Shown in pieces: positions 46,792 to 59,770 of a stretch of 64,000 nt of DNA; positions within the stretch are counted from its first letter, which is position 1, and the number at the start of each line of letters is the position of its first letter. Origin of the DNA: Anagrus nilaparvatae. Its lineage: Eukaryota > Arthropoda > Insecta > Hymenoptera > Mymaridae. Below the pieces are notes generated by a model that was not told the origin of the DNA, searched no databases, and saw only the letters and a program-made list of their open reading frames with translations. Location: positions 16,802,001 through 16,866,000 of the forward strand of contig JAKSXM010000014.1 of NCBI GenBank assembly GCA_022575985.1, read 5' to 3'. The position numbers and the translations under genes were made by a program.

Positions 46792-49700
46792 TTTAATTTA
46801 TTTTGAATAAATAAATTTGAATAAGAAACCATGAATCACAACCACTTAAGAGCACATCATGCGCTGCATGTACCTAGTTCTATTTAATATAATAATAATA
46901 AAAAGGTTTCTAAAGTAAACTTAAAGCTTTATTTAATGAATTATTCTTTTCTACAAATAAATTTGCAACAAAATTAAAAATTAAGTTTTAAAGTAAACAG
47001 TAAAATAAGTGTTCGTATTTTAATTTTATTGGATAAATTTACATATAATTCAAAGAAAACTAATTATTTTTATTAAACATACAAACGAAATATTTATGTT
47101 TTGTTTAATGTGCGTTGCTGATTGATGTTATAACATCTTTTATATGATGAAAGATACAAATAATGAAAATTTCGTCTACTGTTTATTTGCTCTCTTTAAT
47201 TACGAATTAACACTTTAATCAGGAAAGTTGTCAAGTCAAGTAGGTCGTCTTTATTTCTCTCCATACATTTCATCTCTTGCACACGCACACACACACACAC
47301 TAAGCATTCATTCAAGTCTCTTTCTTATAGCAATATTATTACTGATGTTAAAGTATACTACTCTTAGTACTCACTGAATAAAGAGAATTAAATTGCAAAA
47401 GAGAAGGATAGAAATAATTAAAGAGTCAGATTACAAGAGAAAACAATGATAACACGAATTATGTCATTAGATAATTTATTTTAATCATTTTTTTGTTATT
47501 TTTTAATTATGTTTTTTTTTAAATAATTTCTCAATGTTGTAAAATTGAAAATATTTTTTTAATCCCTCTGCAGTTTCTGTCCGTATTTACTTGTTATTTT
47601 AGTTATATCAGTTGATGAGCAGCAACTGATTATTTTGTGTTAATCAATGCTTAATTTAATCTTTCTTTCCTGCCTGACCATTAAATGGATTATGGAAAAT
47701 TATAATTAGAAAATGCTAACTGCACAAAATTGGTGTCCATGGAGGAGTATGATTAACACAGTGTTTTTGAAACATATTTATAGGGAGAGGTATACCCCAA
47801 AGGATCTAGTAACAATTGTGATGGGAACAAAATATAGAAATTTACTTTTAAACTTATGCTATTGCTAAAAAGTTTAAATTATTTATTTTTTTACACCTTA
47901 TATACCCATATCTAACACTATTGACTACCAAAAGTAACAATTTTGACGCTGCTTTCTGTTTTTTTTTTTTTTTTTTAGTACAAAAGTCTTTCTTTTTTTC
48001 AATTAATAATATGTGAATAAATAGTTCATAATCTGACCCCATATTCTTACAGTATCAAAAAAGCGACGTTGTTAAAAAGTAACTTCTAAAACAAATTAAA
48101 ATAATGTATTATGAAAAAAATTAGTAAATTTTGCAAAATTTTCAAAATTTTTTTTGGTCTTAATTTTAAAGAGTTAGTTTAACAGCGCAAGCTATAAGAG
48201 AAATGAGTAAATAAAGAATTCTATATTTTAAAATTTTAAAAATATTTTTATTAGATTATCTACATATATATAAAAATATGAATTTTAGAGTCACAGCCAC
48301 TCCCTTTTAAGTAATGATTTTTTTTTCTTTTACTTTTATTTTTATAGTAATTTATCACTGTCAATCAACAGTTTTGAGTAATCTATTTCTTATACATTTA
48401 AGTATAGCATAGATAAGAATATATTATATGATGATGATTTTTATTTTTTTAAATTTATTAACGGCACATAAAAGATCTCTAAATAAAAAACTGCATAAAC
48501 TCAATGAACCATATTTTAAACAGGTAAAAGTTAAAAAAAAAAAATAATTTTTATTCTAACCAAAACTTATTTCTAGCTTCTTCGTATCAAATTTAGCCAA
48601 GATCCAAGGCATCTATTAACTTTAAAAACTCGTATGATATAAATATTATTTTATTTCGAGAGAATTCAAAAAATACATTATATATACATACATATAACTT
48701 CAAGTGATCTTCAAATAGAATAACTTCTTTTTAAGGAAAAAAGGTAAAATAATAAAACTCAAGAAACTAAGAGTAAAACCATATCCATGATATACTTATA
48801 CACACACATATGTATATATAGCGTCTCTTTAGGAAACAAAAGAATATATGGAATGATCGTAGAAAATGATTTTTTTCATATATATATTTAAACTTGAAAC
48901 AATGTAAGAAATATCTTTAATATACCAATGTTTACATACGTGAAATTTTTTTCCAATATATTTATTTTGCATATGTCAATACACATACTTTTATATAATA
49001 TATATATTTTTTCTAATTATTTGTAAAATAAATATCCATGCATGGGTAAAAAAATAATCAATAAATATTTTTCTCGGGTTAAAAATATGTCTATATTTTG
49101 TAAAATAAATAACCCTCGTAAGTATATACGTTGTATTAAGGAAAGCCAAAAACAACCCCATAGAGTACATTTTATATCCTTTATACACGCTCTTGAGCCA
49201 TCCAATGTCCTCGAAAGGAAACTGCTTGTACCACACTTCTTAAATGATTCAAGGTCTTATCTTATGCTACTACCGTATGTGTGATATAAGAAACCTTGAA
49301 TTACTTTTACGTATACTTATACTTTTGTTTATAATCTCTTATCTTTATCTTCTTGCTTCTGACAAATTTACGTCAAAAAATATAAACATAAAGTAGAAAA
49401 AATATACAACAGATGAGTATCTTAAATAGTAAGTATTTTTTTATTTATTTTTTTTTTTTTTAATGAGAGACTGCCTGCACGAATAAAACAAATCTTAGTG
49501 TGAACTTTTAAAAATGAGAGGTTTAAGTATTTTTTTAACTTCATGAAAATAGATGTTCTTCTGGTCTTGCTGTATTTTTAACTTACGACTGTACAATGCA
49601 AAAAACTTACATAGTCTTACTTAATTAATTTTTTCTAAAAAAGAATTCCGTGATATTCATATTTAAGCTTCTTTGCTTCAAATTCAGCTAATCAATTTAA

Positions 49701-50309
49701 ACATACTGCTTGGCGATTCAAGCTAATTGCTTGAACTTATCTAAGTAGGTTGCTGCGTCTTCTATCAATATGTATATGCTTGAATTCATTAATTCTGCAT
49801 ATGGACTAAGCCTCGTAAAATAATTTACTGGCAGAAATTTGCGTAGCAATAGTCGAGAAATAGTTCACTGTTTCTTAATTATTTTCTTCATTCAAGTAAT
49901 GATAAGTTTTGTTCAAGTTTTGTTGAAGAATTTTTCGATGCCTTGTACTCAAAATATATATAATTTATAATCAGACTATTTAATTATCACTTTCACCATT
50001 CTGAATTAACGAACAGAAATTTGTTGGTATAAAATTTGTATTTGATTAGACTTTGAGTAAAGGTACGTCAGGAAGCATCCATTAATTTTTGGGGTTGGGG
50101 GGACTTTGGAGGGGGGTAAATAACAAAAAATGATAATAGCGGGAGAGGAGTTTGGACCTTCAATGTTTTTCAAGATTTTTTTAATTATTTAAGATTTTTA
50201 AATTAAACTAATTAAATTTTTAAATTAAACTAGACTATATCGGGCTCACGTTGTTCGCCCGCATTATAATCTCCCCTTATGACTTTATTAAAAAATATCA
50301 AAGAAATAT

Positions 50310-50395
50310 AGGTTATAACCAATAAAGAAAATAGAAAAATTCAAATTTGTAAACAAGCAATTTTATTGGTCTTTATACTGTCGACAAGATGGCAG
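50310..50395 (+). repeat. Dispersed repeat, partner of 16255-16345
   Basis: 'aagaaaatagaaaaattcaa', 'gtaaacaagcaattttattg' and 'gacaagatggcagc' match the minus strand of 16255-16345 with few differences. The flanks differ, so it is an interspersed repeat fragment of unknown class. Confidence 0.6.
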
Positions 50396-53300
50396 CCCCC
50401 ATAAAGTCAATCAATTTTTATTTAATAGATAGACAAACAATTGATATATATTTTTTTTTTTTAAGTAAGAACGAGGAATGACAAGTGAGAAGAGCCGGTT
50501 GTCATACTTCTTTTTTTGAGAATATCCTCGAGAATATTTAATTAAACTTTACAAGCAATTTAGATTTTAAGAACTTAGAAAAGAAAGAAAGTATTGGGAG
50601 ATGCTCTTTAAAGTTTCTTCTCAAGTTCTATGAATGTATTACAGTTTCGTAAAAGTGACAAATAAAGATTATTTCTATTTCTATTTCTATCTATGCAAAA
50701 ATTCATAGAAGATTTCTGGCTGCACAATTGAAGCTCGAAAGATTCCTAAGCCCAATTATGAAAATGGTTCTCGATGACTTTATTGTCACATCAACTATTA
50801 TTATCTAACCATTTTATTTTATTATATGTTTCATTTTTATTTTAATTTAAGTTTAATTAACTTAACTCTAAATATTTAAAAAATCAAAATAGCTTATTCC
50901 TGACCTGCATATAATTTTATCACGACGACTTAAGACTCTGAAAGTGCTGCCGTGTAAATAAAAAAATTAATAAATATAAAGGTGTTAATTTTAATTAACT
51001 AATCGAGTAATTAATGTATTAAAATTTTTTATCATAAAATAAAATTAAACGTGAGTTTAATTAACAGCTTTTTTCATACCCAGAGTCATTTGAAATAGCT
51101 ATATTCAGAAACGATACAACTAATAATCAACGAACTTACTTGGAATATATCGATAATCCAGTAAATGTACATATGTATAAATAATAAAAGCGAATAGCTA
51201 AATATATTCATGAACATATATACACGTAATGCATAAGCTTCTATATAGGAAGGATTCAGAGAAATTAATCGCGTCACGTGACAATATTAATCGTCTCTTT
51301 GATCACGTGCACTAATTAGAAGTAGCGATAGAATGAATATAAGGATCAAACTGAACGGAAATAATTAACGATCAAGGTCGAAAAGCTCGACCAAATTTAT
51401 TATCTATCTCTTTTTCCAATACACTCAATGCTGAGCCTTTTATTTTATTTATGACATTCGCATATGCCTTAATCCACGTTAAATGCACACTTTATCGTAT
51501 TGGATTAATTTTATTCAATTATTACGCCAGTTTAAAAATATTTATTTCAATTCTTTTACAATAACAAAGAATCTGCAAACGGATTCATGGTTGTGGTAAA
51601 AGTATTTTTTCCTTTTTTACCATTATATGATGAGGTAAAGTCTAAGTTTAAGGTTGTTAGCTGAGCACCATGATATAATGAGACTAAAAGATAATAATTT
51701 TTTTAAAAATGTTTTTACCTGATTTGCGAAAATTTAAACACATCGAAATTCTGTATTTCCTTGTATTCAATTTACTTAGATAATTTTATAAATTAGGGCA
51801 TTATGAATTTTTAATCTTAGAATATTATTATAGAATTAACTCTACCTTATACAAAGAAAATTCCCATTTCTTGTGGTTACGGCTTATAGAAAATTGTCTA
51901 TCGGATAGATTTCATGCTATAAACTTAAGCTTTCATCATCGTTTGAATGAATTGATTAAATATTGGTTTTCTCTAAAGTTTTATTTACATAAATTTGGAT
52001 GTTTTGCTTCAATTCACCCTATCCGTTATTTAATGTTAAGTAGGCGACTTATTACGACATATGGCCAGAAAAATATAGAATACCCCAGATCACAAATAAA
52101 TTAGCATCAAAAAAAAAAAGGAAGTATGATAAACTGCTATTAGAGTATTCCTTGTTTCTGGTCAATTCTGACATTAACTAGGGATTGAAAATTCTCTCCA
52201 AAAGAGCCTACGTATTTGGTGGCAAAAAAAATTTAATGAACCATAATTTTACAAATAAATACTCAAATATATAATAGTAAGTTATACAAGAAACCGTGAA
52301 AATATAGCTATAAAATAAAATTTATAACGTAAAATGTGACATTAGAAATTTTATAAAAAAGCAAAAAATAAATACGCGATAGTTTTGTGTTTTGTAATTA
52401 AATATATCCGGTAATCTCCTTCGAAAATATCTTTGAGTCTAACTTTTTTTCCATAACTATTTTTTTATTTTGATTGAGTTTGCGTGCAATAGTCATAGAA
52501 ATTTGATGTAAAAAAAATATATATCATATCGATTCCATATATATTTAGAAAAATTATACATTTAACGATAAAAAAATTGTATGCTAAATTCTTATCAGAT
52601 TTATAAAAAAATGAAAGTTTCCTTCAAAATTTGTTCAAACACGAGATCTTTTATATGCACGTTTGGTTTATAAAGAATTTATGAATATCCCATATGCTTA
52701 TTAAAATAATGAAAAAAAAAATGTAAGCTCATATATGTTTTTTTTCTCTTTCTTTTTCTCTTTTTTTTTAGTATATATAAGTAAAATTTAGTATAATTAA
52801 GAAAAAAGTGTGATGAATAACGTTCATTATCGCTAAATGAGATTTGAAGCTTAATATCATTAAGGCCTTAGGTACACATTAAACGTCAGCAAGTTTAACT
52901 TTTTTACTGTAATTATTTCTAATTAAAATGCATACTTTAAACTAGAAAAAAAAATCTTTTCAAAAAAAAATGTTTTTTTTTTCTTATTCGGCTTGAAAGG
53001 TTTCATCTAAGTTTTATGAATGTGAAATTTAATATTTCATTATTTATTAAAAAAAAAAAAAATTATAAAAAATAATTAATGAGTATGTGTACTCTTTACA
53101 AGTTTAATAATAGTGAGAAATTAAAAAAATTTATTATAAAATTAAATTATCTTTTTTTATAACAGAAAAATTAGATCAAGACACAAAACTAAAATTATTA
53201 TTTATATAATACTCTTTAACATATCAAAAGCGATAGACAGATGTCACAATTGTTTATTTTTCAAGTTCTGAACTGTCTATTATAATACAGCAAAGGAGGT

Positions 53301-54059
53301 GATTTTTTTGTTAAATGAAGCAGTAATTACAGGCAAATCAGGTAAACTTGATATTTTTTAAAATTTGTCAAGAAAAGTGTCAAGTATCCGAGTAAACAAG
53401 TTTAGTTACTGGGAGTTGGACCAAACTGTTTTTTTTTTTTGCCAAAAATAAATAAATATTTAATATCTCGGGCAATATTAAATGAATTTTCGTGAACCGG
53501 TACCGGGGGGTTTTTTGAGTAATTGATTACGATTTTAATGTCAGAACACCCTGTAAATAGTAAAAAGTACCCTTTTTTATGGTACATTTTAAAAAATTTT
53601 GGAATTAATGTTAAGATTATTAAATAAGAACCATTTAAAACTACCCCCAGAATTAAATAAGAACAATTTAAAACTACCCCCAGAATATGAATGAATACAA
53701 AAAACACGACCTCAGATTATTCGTTTTGTATTTTAATCAAGTTTTTAAAAATATTTTATTGTATAATTATTATTATGAAAATAATTTCACCCCCCTGGAG
53801 AGTGAAAACTACCCCTAAATTAAAAAAAATAAAAATAACTTTATTAAATTTTGTAATTGTCTCTTTTCGTTTTACAACTGCAAAAGTAACAATATTTGCA
53901 ACCCTGGGGGTGAAAATTATCCCAAAATGTAAAAAAAATCGTTATTAAAATTTTTTTTTTTAATCTTCAATGTAACCATAAAAAATATCTCATAGCAGAG
54001 AAACCTGTCTTAAGCCAAAAAAAAAATAATTTAAAATTCTTAAAATCCTGATTATTCTA

Positions 54060-54235
54060 TACCCCTTTATCGAAATTATTCTAAGTTTGGAATTAAAAAT
54101 TATTTTAAGTCCCTAAATGAAAATAATTTTCAGTCCCTAAACTCAAATCATTCTAAATCCCTAAATTAAAATAATTCTAAGTTTGTTTGACCCCTCCCCT
54201 CCCCCACTACGTGCTTCAAAAACCCTTTGTCTATA
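54060..54235 (-). repeat. Third copy of the cttagaataatt minisatellite, inverted
   Basis: On the minus strand the lead-in 'gtgggggaggggaggggtca' is followed by units around 'cttagaattattttaattta' and 'gggatttagaatgatttgag', the same order as at 735-910. Confidence 0.5.
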
Positions 54236-55004
54236 AACATTTCTCGTGTACAAATTTTCCAAAAAATTTAAAATTCACACAAGAAATACACAAATCTTTG
54301 ATTTTTGCACCTTTTTAATTACTTCCTTTTCGTTTTATGGCTAGTTTACAGGTAAGTTGGAATTTTAAATTTGACAGCTGTATTAAATTGAGTAATCATC
54401 TAAAAATACGGTAGTATACGAAAATTTTTCATAACACTTAGAAATAAAGGGGCCCAATGGATTAACTATAAAAATTTTATGCATTTGCTGAAAAAAAAGT
54501 ATTTTTGGCCAAAACTTTTTTTGGTTAATGATAAGGAGATACACAATAAACAGGAGATATACAATAGTGCAAAACAACGAAAGGTGAAAACCCACGAGGT
54601 TAAAATAACCCGAAAATTTTCATTCAGAAAATAATTTATAGTAAAAAAAGACAAAGAAAAATTATATTTTGAAGATTTTAAGTAAGAGGTAATTAAAGGT
54701 GAATGAATTTTTTAATGCACAGAAGTATAACGAATAAAATAGGCAATTTTAAACGGCCAAATCTTCTTACAGATGAAACCAAAAAATTAAAATACAAATA
54801 TCTTGGAATAAATTAAAAAAAATTTAGCTGTTTAAAATAAATAATTTTCACGCTGCTGGCCAAAAACTTAGGTCCGAAGCGTAAAAAATAATTACCCGAT
54901 ATGGATATAAATCCTGGACGTATTTAGGAACAAGTGTTGTGACTTTGTATATTACAGGATTTTTTTTTCAAGACCCTGAGTTCAGATGGCGCTAAAAAAT
55001 TGGC

Positions 55005-55700
55005 ATGCATGATGAAAAACTTCCGGCAGGACAAAATAAATATGATACATTAAAAGAGAGAGTAATACAAAGCCTCTCTAAATCAGATGACGCGAGAATT
55101 AGGGATTTATTTAAGGGCCAGTCCCTCAGTGACCAAAAACCATCTCAGTTTTTGGTAAAAATAAAGAATATAGCTCCAGTCAAGGTAAATGAAACAATTT
55201 TAAAATCATTATTCCTGGAACAATTACCAGGAAATGTTAGAGCAATGTTATCCACATGCAAATCAGAAAATTTAGAAAACTTGGCTCTATTAGCTGACCA
55301 AATAATGGAGAATATCACACCTGCCTACGCAATAAATGCTGTTCAGCCTAAAAATAACAACGAAAATTTAAACAGCGTTACTCAAAAAGATTTTCAAGAA
55401 TTAAAAAATGAGCTGCGCGCAGAGATAACACAATTATCCGACAAAATAAACAAACTAATAGCACCATCAAGTGATAGAAATCGCAGCCGTTCCAGAGCAA
55501 GGTCAAATGTTAAAAGGGAATACCTTCCAAATTACAACAAATCTTATTGCTTTGCTCACAACAAATATAAAGCAGAGGCTCGTAGTTGCAAGCCTCCCTG
55601 TTCCTGGAATACTGATAATCCGGAAAACTAAAATTACCATTTTGCTGCTGGGCGGGGCAAAATGGTCATAATATCAAAAACCGCTTACTAATGAAAGATA
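55005..55700 (+). pseudogene. Gypsy-type gag fragment without pol
   Basis: A 208-codon ORF (55005-55631) matching the C-terminal part of Gag from arthropod Ty3/gypsy elements: 'KYDTLKERVIQSLSKSDDAR', 'KPSQFLVKIKNI', 'LKSLFLEQLPGNVRAML', 'NLALLADQIMENITPAYAIN', an Arg/Ser-rich stretch and a terminal Cys cluster 'CFAHNKYKAEARSCKPPCSW'. The stop is followed by about 70 bp that still looks like the linker to protease ('NRLLMKDKISG' in another frame), after which the element ends. It belongs to a different lineage from the element at 30755-36334, which has CCHC knuckles. The N-terminal part of Gag, LTRs and pol are absent, so it is a relic. Confidence 0.75.
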
Positions 55701-57154
55701 AAATTTCAGGTATGGACAGATATTTTTCAAGATATTTACGCCAGAACGATATGGTTTCTTAATATTTCGTTAAACAATCATTTTTGCCATATCATTTTTC
55801 CTTTAATATTAATCGTACAAAAATAAAAAAAAAATCGCTTTATTTGTCAAATAAAATATTTCATATTATAGTAATATATAATTTTTTTTGTAATTCTACC
55901 AGATTTTCAGTAAAATTAAAAAAACTTTAAAAAAATTAACACTTTCTCAAGATTCAATATTTTTTGGCAAAAATCACACTTTTCCTTGCGCTATTACTCC
56001 GAAGGGGTTCATATTTATTAAAAGTTGTTTTCATGTTTTTATGATTAAAAAACGATAATTTATCGATTGGTTAAGTTTTTTTTTCGACCCTTCCCCCCAT
56101 GAAGTATCTCCTCCCCGCCACCATCCCTTTCCACCAGTATTGGAAATTGTTTACTCGGGTACTGGGCACCTTTCTTAGCAAAATTCAATTTGCTTCAAGT
56201 ATCTGCTATTTGCTTCTAATTACTGCTTCGAGATTTTACCCCCTTTCTTGTATAATTATTATATTAAATTATCAGAATAACCATTGAAAAAAAGTTTGGA
56301 TTAGTAAAATCCTTAATAGTAGTAATGGTTTTCTACTGGATACCAAACATTATAAGCTTTCGTTTAAGTAAAAATAAAAGTTACATTTGATTGTTTTATG
56401 TTTATTAATTATACCGGTTTAAGAAACTTATATACCATTCTTTTTTTTAAACATAAGAAATTTTTTTTTTTGATAAAATATGATTTTTAAAATTATCTTT
56501 GTGTTAGGATAAAAAAAAATTTATTTTTACAAGCATTACAAATCGTCTAAACTTAATTTTTAAGTATGACTAAAATTCAATGTAACTATTATATAGAAAT
56601 ATGAGAATGCAAAAAATCTTAGATAGTGACATCCTGAAAAAATAGAATAAGGGGCATACATGGAACGGAATTTTCATAATTTTTTCTCGATAACATAAAA
56701 CTAGATAAAAAAATGTTAAATGTGTATTTTTTTATTTTTTTAAATTTTGCAAATCTTAAAGGTAAGTGTAAAGGAGCAAAGCGACCGCAGATGAACCCAG
56801 AGGGACCGCGGTTACTATACTTACAATGTTTAAATGTGGCGTGGTGAATTATTTAATTTTAATTATATTAAAAAACAAACAAAAAAATACATGTCTAATA
56901 TTTTGAAACATATTATTATTATTATTATTATTATTGAATTTATTTGAAAAAGATCAAAATACAGTAACACTCCAGTTTTACATAGTTAATATCAGTAATT
57001 ACATTGTTGTAAATATATGTTAATATAATATAATTGATTTTTATTAAATAAAATAAAATAAAGAATCTATATAAATGTAAATATAAGTAAATTATAAGTA
57101 AATATAAGTCAATTTAAATTATAAAATTTTAAAACTGAATTTAAAATTAGTCAA
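55701..57154. other. Non-coding stretch
   Basis: No exon recognised. A GC-richer piece at about 56085-56190 contains a 62-codon ORF without recognisable features. An (ATT)n run lies at about 56917-56936. Confidence 0.45.
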
Positions 57155-57704
57155 TCTACTTTCACGCCATCTACAAAATGTAAAAAAAAAGCAAATGAAA
57201 CAAAATTTTTTTTCTGTTATATAGAATAGTTTTGTAATTATTTAAAACAAAATTTGTAAACTTTTATAATAAAACAGCTGAGAAAAAAAATGTTGAAAAT
57301 CCTTTAAAAATCGACACAATTTTGAGACAGGCCCCTTAAAAAAAAAAAAAAAGAAAAATTTATTAATCAGTATTATTATCACTGTTATTATATTTAAAAG
57401 ATTTTAACTTATATTTACTATATTAGCTATATAATATAGTAAATATAAGTTAAAATCTTTTAAATATAATAACAGTGATAATAATACTGATTAATAAATT
57501 TTTCTTTTTTTTTTTTTTTTTAAGGGGCCTGTCTCAAAATTGTGTCGATTTTTAAAGGATTTTCAACATTTTTTTTCTCAGCTGTTTTATTATAAAAGTT
57601 TACAAATTTTGTTTTAAATAATTACAAAACTATTCTAGATAACAGAAAAAAATTTTTGTTTCATTTGCTTTTTTTTTACATTTTGTAGATGGCGTGAAAG
57701 TAGA
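57155..57704. repeat. 550-bp near-perfect palindrome
   Basis: The left arm 57155-57422 and right arm 57435-57704 are reverse complements with only a few differences (for example gttatatagaatag versus ctattctagataac). They are separated by a 12-nt loop (ttagctatataa). The outermost bases are tctactttcacgcc and ggcgtgaaagtaga. The right arm includes the left end of the TTAA-flanked element at 57524-58248, so the left arm holds an inverted partial copy of that element's end. Arms this similar imply recent formation, gene conversion or an assembly artefact. Confidence 0.9.
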
Positions 57705-58248
57705 GGCTCGAAAAAAAAATTAAAAAACGGTTCCCATCATAGCGGCTATTGTAGGCATTAAAACAAAAAAATAAAAAGGTATATTAATCTCAAAAGTGTC
57801 CTCTAGTGTGTGAACCAACATTTAGCAAAAAATACAAAAAATTGACCATTTGGTGAACCAAAAACAAAAAATACAGTTTTTGACGTTGAAAAATTCACCT
57901 AAAACGGACAATAAAATTTTTTTTGATGCATAATAAGCTGATATTGTTGGTTCACACACTAGGTGTTGCAATAATAAAAAAAATGAAACAAAATTCATGT
58001 TGATAGCTCAATTCGTTTTTGAGCTAGCGTGGGAACCGATTTTAAAAAGTAGTTTTGAGAAAAACGCGTTTAAAGTTTTTAAATGCTTATGTTTTCATAT
58101 GACTACGGCCCATAAAAATCAAAATATCTAAAAAACATATTTTTTTTTTTGCTTGAAATTTGTTTTATAGATTCTTCAAATGTTTTAACATAAGATAATG
58201 AAATTAAAAAAAAATGAAAAAAAAAATTTCTATTTTGAGACAGGCCCC
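57524..58248. mobile_element. 725-bp non-autonomous element, TTAA duplication
   Basis: Terminal inverted repeats of 17 bp, GGGGCCTGTCTCAAAAT and its complement, bound the segment. TTAA flanks both ends (57520-57523 and 58249-58252), the target duplication of piggyBac-type transposons. Two further inverted repeats are nested inside: 'aacggttccca' near 57726 with 'tgggaaccgat' near 58030, and 'ctagtgtgtgaaccaaca' near 57803 with 'tgttggttcacacactag' near 57944. No transposase is encoded. It sits directly against the 3' tail of the non-LTR copy, apparently inserted at a TTAA within that tail. Confidence 0.75.
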
Positions 58249-58252
58249 TTAA

Positions 58253-59770
58253 TGACTAAGTTTAATGACTAAGTATACACAGCGTCTGTGCTAATTCAAT
58301 GCATCCTGTTTAGAGAGGTATATTTTTATGCTTCTCTTAAATTGGGAAAATGATGGTAAATCGCGATAGCAGGGTGGTAAAGAGTTCCATAGGTTGGCAT
58401 ATTTTATTTGGAAGGAATTCTTTCCAGAGTCAGTGACCATTGTAGTGATTTTAAGATCTATGCGGGGTCCTCTGGTGGGTTTATCACTTTTATAGGGCTC
58501 GAATAATGAGAGCAGCAGTGGAGGTTCCCTCATTCTTACTATCCTGTACATGATTAGAGCAGCAAAAAAGTCACGTCGAGTGTTGTTACTGAGCCATTTT
58601 AGTTTTTTCCTATATGGGGTTATGTGCTCGTCACGTCTTAGTCCAAATATGTACCGAATACCTAGATTAGCTAGCCTTTGGAGTTGTTCACGTTGTTCAA
58701 GGGAGATGTCAGCATAGACTACTGTGCAGTAATCTAGATGAGGGATAACTAAGGACTCAACCAGCCTACGCCTTAGTAACTGGGATGTGCAGTTTTTAAT
58801 GAATCTTAACCCGTAGAGGACTCTGTTAACTTTTTTGGAAATATAGTTAACATGTTGTTTCCATGCTAATGTATCATCTAAGATTACCCCAAGACTAAGA
58901 ACCTCATCTACAAACGGAACCTTATCGCCTTTCCTATTAATTGCTATATTACTGATGTTTAGCTTTTTGAAGAGCCCTACCGCATGAGGTGTACCAAATA
59001 CAATAGCTTTAGTCTTTTTGACGTTCATGGAAAGTATATTATGTTCAGCCCAGTCTGACACTTTAAGAGCTGCATTTGAGAGAAAATGAATGCCTTCATG
59101 AATCTGCTCTAGTGGCACCTGTACATAAATTTGTAAGTCGTCCGCATATAGCATTCTTAAGGTAGTGTCATTTAACTTGGCTTAAATCATTTATGTAAAT
59201 ACAGAATAAGAGTGGTCCAAGTACAGAGCCCTGAGGGACGCCTATGTTTATGTTACGGGGTGCTGACTTAGATTGCTTGGAGGTAACACAGAGGGAGCGA
59301 CCATTGAGATATGACCAGAACCACATAAGAGCAGATTTTGAGAAGCCAATATCCTGAAGTTTAGTTAGTAGTCGGGATGGGGATACATTATCAAATGCCT
59401 TGGAAAAATCAAACTGCAGCAAAAAGGTAGCCAGTTTATTTTCTTTAGCCAGACGAATGTCATCTGTTAGTTTCAATAGGGCTGTCTGCGTAGAATGATG
59501 TTTTCTAAAACCTGCTTGAAATATGTCAAGGATTTTTGACTTTGTTAAGAAGCTAACCACCTGATCGTGAGCCAACTTTTCCAAGACTTTGGATAAAAAG
59601 CATAGTAGAGCGATAGGTCTAAAATCAGAGGGGGATGCGGGAATTGAGACCTTTTTAAGGGCCAAGATGCGCGATATTTTCCAAGCCTCAGGAAAATTAC
59701 CACTTTTTAATGATTCATTAAATAGGATGGTCAGGTATTTAGCAATTGTGGGAAGCGCTTTTATTATATG
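58253..59770 (-). pseudogene. 5'-truncated non-LTR retrotransposon, copy 2
   Basis: On the minus strand: RT blocks 'FRPIALLCFLSKVLEKLAHD', 'FDFSKAFDNV' and 'GVPQGSVLGPLLF' (59770-59168); then a one-base frameshift around 59155-59167; then 'LYADDLQIYV' with catalytic YADD at 59148-59137 and the long C-terminal region to the stop at 58291 ('WNSLPPCYRDLPSFSQFKRS'). The 3' end holds two copies of acttagtcattaa instead of a long poly(A). The 5' endonuclease and N-terminal RT parts are missing; homology stops at about 59770. Apart from the frameshift both ORFs are clean, so it is younger than copy 1 at 2267-4382. Jockey/CR1-like; the exact clade needs a tree. Confidence 0.9.

Larger units (their letters stand above)
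46792..55004. other. Long AT-rich non-coding stretch
   Basis: No exon was recognised in 8 kb. Contents: a (CA)n run at about 47281-47302, poly(T) near 47959-47977, a dispersed repeat at 50310-50395, a tail-like '(ctattt)n' after AATAAA near 50664-50695 that could be the 3' end of a retroposed copy, a 31-bp duplication 'atttaaaactacccccagaa' (about 53633-53685), and the third minisatellite copy at 54060-54235. The pair of overlapping ORFs at 48991-49284 lacks splice or domain support. Confidence 0.5.

Noticed and set aside
48991..49284. Overlapping ORFs on both strands, one beginning WYKQ like an Ig half-domain
   Set aside because: The rest of the peptide does not follow an Ig pattern and no splice sites or second cysteine fit a Side exon.
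53402..53948. ORFs of 101 and 85 codons around the acccccagaa repeats
   Set aside because: They translate duplicated and C-rich simple sequence and have no recognisable domain.
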